Source of the DNA: Haloarculaceae archaeon
Lineage (GTDB): Archaea; Halobacteriota; Halobacteria; Halobacteriales; Haloarculaceae
Length of the DNA: 23,713 nucleotides
NCBI GenBank assembly: GCA_018609945.1
Contig: JAHENO010000029.1
Span: 1-23,713 of the forward strand
Direction of reading: 5' to 3'
Numbering within the stretch: position 1 is the stretch's first letter; the number at the start of each line of letters is the position of its first letter. The notes below the pieces were generated by a model. The model made no database searches. It had not been told where the DNA came from and saw only the letters and a program-made list of their open reading frames with translations. A program made the translations under genes and the position numbers. This document shows positions 21,376 through 23,713 of this stretch, piece after piece.

Positions 21376-22028
21376 CAGTTGTTCTGGATGGCGTCGATGA
21401 CCATCGCAGCGGCGACGACCGCCTCCCGTGGGACGGTGCTGGCGTCGTCGATGGTGATCCGGTAGCGGTCGCGGATCGAGAGCTGACCGTCGATCCGCCC
21501 CACGTGTCGGCCCTGCGCGTCGGTGATCTCGTACTTGTGTGGGATGAGCGGGCCAACGTACGGGATCAGCGACCGGGCAAGCGTCACCAGCGCACCGCGG
21601 GAGTTGATCTCGGCGAACTGCTCGCCGGTCCGGGCGTCCCTGAGTCGCCAGGTGTCCCGGAAGACCGAAAAGTCGTTGTCGAGGACGACGATCTCCCGCC
21701 CCGTGTCGGGGTCGGTGATGGCGTAGTTGCCCGCGACATCGACGATGCCCCCCGCTCTGACCGTGAACGCGTCGTTGCCGTCTCCGTCGAGAAACGGGAA
21801 CTCCTCTTTCAGTTTGAACAGTTTCTGCTTGCCCCGCAGAACAGTCCGTCCGTCGGCGTCCTCGGCCCGGTACTTGTTCCGGATGAGGCTCTGCTCGACG
21901 ATGTAGGTATCCCCGGTCAGGTCGATTCCCGGGATGTCGATGTCGGGCGTCTCGTCCGTACGTTGGCCCGCCGTGGTCCCCTCGTGGGCGCCCCCAGTCG
22001 CTGCCGAGGCGGAGTCGTCGGTCCCCAT
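21375..22028 (-). CDS. LURP-one-related protein
   Basis: A 217-residue protein of the LURP-one/Tubby-like fold, a beta barrel around a central helix; bacterial and archaeal members have no settled function, and membrane or phospholipid binding is sometimes proposed. After a disordered, acidic N-terminus (about 1-45), the core reads YIVEQSLIRNKYRAEDADG, GKQKLFKLKEEFPFLDGDG, IVDVAGNYAITDPDTGREI, FSVFRDTWRLRD and HVGRIDGQLSIRDRYRI. It ends with the hydrophobic helix AVVAAAMVIDAI, the normal family end. The TGA stop uses two bases of flank and one base of the 82-bp element. A TATA-like GGTTATGAA (22058-22050) lies about 26 bases before the ATG at 22028. It is divergent from uvrA. Confidence 0.82.
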   Translation of the reverse strand: MGTDDSASAATGGAHEGTTAGQRTDETPDIDIPGIDLTGDTYIVEQSLIRNKYRAEDADGRTVLRGKQKLFKLKEEFPFLDGDGNDAFTVRAGGIVDVAGNYAITDPDTGREIVVLDNDFSVFRDTWRLRDARTGEQFAEINSRGALVTLARSLIPYVGPLIPHKYEITDAQGRHVGRIDGQLSIRDRYRITIDDASTVPREAVVAAAMVIDAIQNN

Positions 22029-22049
22029 GGGCTGGCCTGCAACGCCCGG

Positions 22050-22058
22050 TTCATAACC
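22050..22058 (-). promoter_or_regulatory. TATA-like box of the LURP-one gene
   Basis: GGTTATGAA on the minus strand is centred about 26 bases before the ATG at 22028. Confidence 0.45.
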
Positions 22059-22109
22059 GTTGTCATGTCGGTGCGGAACCGACAGCGTTTCCCCGACTCC
22101 TTCCCTGGC

Positions 22110-22114
22110 GGGAG
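22110..22114 (+). promoter_or_regulatory. Ribosome-binding site of uvrA
   Basis: GGGAG lies four bases before the ATG at 22119 and supports that start. A Shine-Dalgarno-like site is less usual among the mostly leaderless genes here and implies a leader of some length for the uvrA mRNA. Confidence 0.45.
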
Positions 22115-22118
22115 ATAG

Positions 22119-23713
22119 ATGAGCCGCGACTACATCGAGGTACGCGGGGCCGAGGAACACAACCTCAAGGACGTCGACGTCCGGGTGCCCCGCGAGGAAC
22201 TGACGGTCGTGACGGGCCTGTCGGGGTCGGGCAAGTCCTCGCTCGCGTTCGAGACCATCTACGCCGAGGGGCAACGGCGCTACATCGAGTCCCTCTCGGC
22301 GTACGCCCGGAACTTCCTGGGGCAGATGGACAAACCGCAGGTCGAGAACGTCGAGGGCCTGTCACCGGCCATCTCCATCGACCAGAAGAACGCCGCCAAC
22401 AACCCCCGCTCGACCGTCGGGACGGTCACCGAACTGCACGACTACCTGCGCCTCCTCTATGCCCGCGTCGGCACGCCCCACTGCCCGGAGTGTGGCCGCG
22501 AGGTGGGCGAACAGAGCGCCCAGCAGATGGTCCGGCGCCTGCTCGAAGTCCCCGATGGAACGCGCGCGAAGGTCTGTGCGCCGGTGGTCCGCGACCAGAA
22601 GGGCGCCTTCGAGGAACTGTTCGACGACCTCGTGAGCGAGGGCTACACCCGCGTCGAGGTCGACGGCCAGCCCCACGACCTCACCGTCGAACGGCCGGAC
22701 CTGGACGAGAACTACGACCACACCGTCGACGTGGTGGTCGACCGCGTCCGGATAAGCGAGGACGCCCGCTCGCGGATCACCGACTCCGTCGAGACCGCAC
22801 TCGAGGAGGCCGAGGGGCTCCTGAAGGTCATCTTCCCCGACGGTGACGTCGACGTCGGCGGCTCCCGCGCCCGCTCGACGGGCGACCTCTCGGACGACGA
22901 GGAGGAGAGCGACGGCGACGGCACCGACGACGACCGCCTCGTCGTGGAGTTCTCCGAGGAACTGGCCTGCACGCACTGTCACATCGACATCAGCGAGATC
23001 GAGACCCGCTCCTTCTCGTTCAACAGTCCCCACGGCGCCTGCCCGGAGTGTGAGGGCATCGGCGAGACCAAGGAAGTCGACGAGAGCCTGGTGGTCCAGG
23101 ACCCCTCCAAGCCGCTCAAGCACGTCTTCGAACCCTGGAGTTACAACCGCACCTACTACTCGCGGCAACTGGACAACGTCGCCGAACACTTCGGCGTCTC
23201 GCTGGAGACGCCCTTCGAGGAACTCGATCCCGACATCCGGCGGCAGTTCGTCTGGGGCACCGACGAGCGGGTCCACTTCGAGTGGACGACCAAGAACGGC
23301 ACCCGCGAGAAGACCGAACGCTTCGAGGGAGTCATCCCCAACCTGGAGCGCCGCCACGTCGAGACCGACAGCGACCGCGCCCGCGAGCACATCGAGGAGT
23401 ACATGGCGGTCACGACGTGTCCGGCCTGCGAGGGCACCCGGCTGAAAGCCGAGTCCCGCGCGGTGCTGGTCGACGGCACCTCCATCACCGAAGTGAACCA
23501 GATGTCCATCGGGGACGCCCTCGAACACTTCGAGGGGATGGAGGCGGTCCTCGACGAGCGTGAGACGAAAATCGCCGAAGAGATCCTCAAAGAGATTCGC
23601 GCCCGCCTCGGATTCATGTGCGAGGTGGGGCTCGATTACCTGACCCTGGACCGGGAGGCCGCCACCCTCTCGGGCGGGGAGAGCCAGCGCATCCGCCTGG
23701 CGACACAGATCGG
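22119..23713 (+). CDS. uvrA: Excinuclease ABC subunit UvrA (3' end cut by window edge)
   Basis: DNA-damage recognition ATPase of nucleotide-excision repair; it loads UvrB on lesions. The frame reads 531 codons and runs off the window, about the first half of a normal 940-1000-residue UvrA. The first ABC half is complete: Walker A GLSGSGKS (33-40), SLSAYARNFLGQM, CPECG of the first zinc site, the UvrB-binding and signature-domain I insertions, CTHCHIDISEIETRSFSFNSPHGACPEC of zinc module 1, and the ABC signature LSGGESQRIRLATQI at the end. A low-complexity acidic insert (DLSDDEEESDGDGTDDD, about residue 253-270) is a halophile feature within the UvrB-binding region. The assignment is firm. Confidence 0.97.
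   Translation, partial: MSRDYIEVRGAEEHNLKDVDVRVPREELTVVTGLSGSGKSSLAFETIYAEGQRRYIESLSAYARNFLGQMDKPQVENVEGLSPAISIDQKNAANNPRSTVGTVTELHDYLRLLYARVGTPHCPECGREVGEQSAQQMVRRLLEVPDGTRAKVCAPVVRDQKGAFEELFDDLVSEGYTRVEVDGQPHDLTVERPDLDENYDHTVDVVVDRVRISEDARSRITDSVETALEEAEGLLKVIFPDGDVDVGGSRARSTGDLSDDEEESDGDGTDDDRLVVEFSEELACTHCHIDISEIETRSFSFNSPHGACPECEGIGETKEVDESLVVQDPSKPLKHVFEPWSYNRTYYSRQLDNVAEHFGVSLETPFEELDPDIRRQFVWGTDERVHFEWTTKNGTREKTERFEGVIPNLERRHVETDSDRAREHIEEYMAVTTCPACEGTRLKAESRAVLVDGTSITEVNQMSIGDALEHFEGMEAVLDERETKIAEEILKEIRARLGFMCEVGLDYLTLDREAATLSGGESQRIRLATQI

Noticed and set aside
1..23713. A defence island, prophage or CRISPR-Cas locus
   Set aside because: No Cas, restriction, toxin-antitoxin, integrase or structural phage genes and no regularly spaced repeats were seen.

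Overview
The window is haloarchaeal chromosome. Proteins are strongly acidic, GC is high with G/C-rich third codon positions, start codons often sit 24-32 bases after an AT-rich TATA-like box (little or no leader), and several families are typical of Halobacteria: Hvo_1808-type lipoproteins, Bat-type HTH_10 regulators, CPxCG zinc-finger microproteins, a two-repeat EndA, ribonuclease FAU-1 and archaemetzincin. The genus cannot be fixed from sequence alone; a member of the Haloarculaceae is a reasonable guess.

Layout. Bases 1-4689 carry a nicotinamidase-like gene (minus, cut by the window edge) and nicotinate phosphoribosyltransferase (plus), two steps of NAD salvage, on either side of two translationally coupled HELVH-motif lipoproteins. 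Bases 4737-6713 hold a membrane-anchored protein of unknown function, a convergent Bat-type regulator and a 58-residue protein. Bases 6727-8714 hold a two-helix membrane protein, tRNA-Lys(UUU), a DNA-binding-like protein, a 41-residue Cys microprotein, an AT-rich gene-free stretch and another small membrane protein. Bases 8939-13662 are mostly nucleic-acid and phosphatase functions: a NucS-like/zinc-ribbon protein, two HAD hydrolases, tRNA-splicing endonuclease EndA, a PAP2 phosphatase and UPF0146. Bases 13701-15939 hold archaemetzincin, a small acidic protein, thioredoxin, a broken gene and a two-CPxCG zinc finger. Bases 16134-17716 are Sec61-beta followed by RNase FAU-1. Bases 17813-22028 hold a conserved protein, a membrane-bound metal-dependent hydrolase, a molybdopterin-binding CoxL-type subunit without its partner subunits, and a LURP-one-like protein. 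The window ends inside uvrA.

Most of this is core or near-core haloarchaeal gene content. The clearest unusual structure is a pair of 82-bp, almost identical, quasi-palindromic elements with perfect 16-bp terminal inverted repeats (14644-14725 and 21294-21375). They lie in opposite orientation 6.6 kb apart and look like MITEs. One touches the stop codon of the LURP-one gene and lies just downstream of the orphan CoxL gene. Between the two copies, next to thioredoxin, is a gene with an in-frame TGA and a scrambled 3' end. I found no CRISPR array, no complete insertion sequence with a transposase, no prophage and no recognisable defence system. The idea of a new multi-gene system is not well supported; the best candidates for follow-up are the mobile-element pair, the paired HELVH lipoproteins beside NAD salvage, and the NucS-like zinc-ribbon protein.
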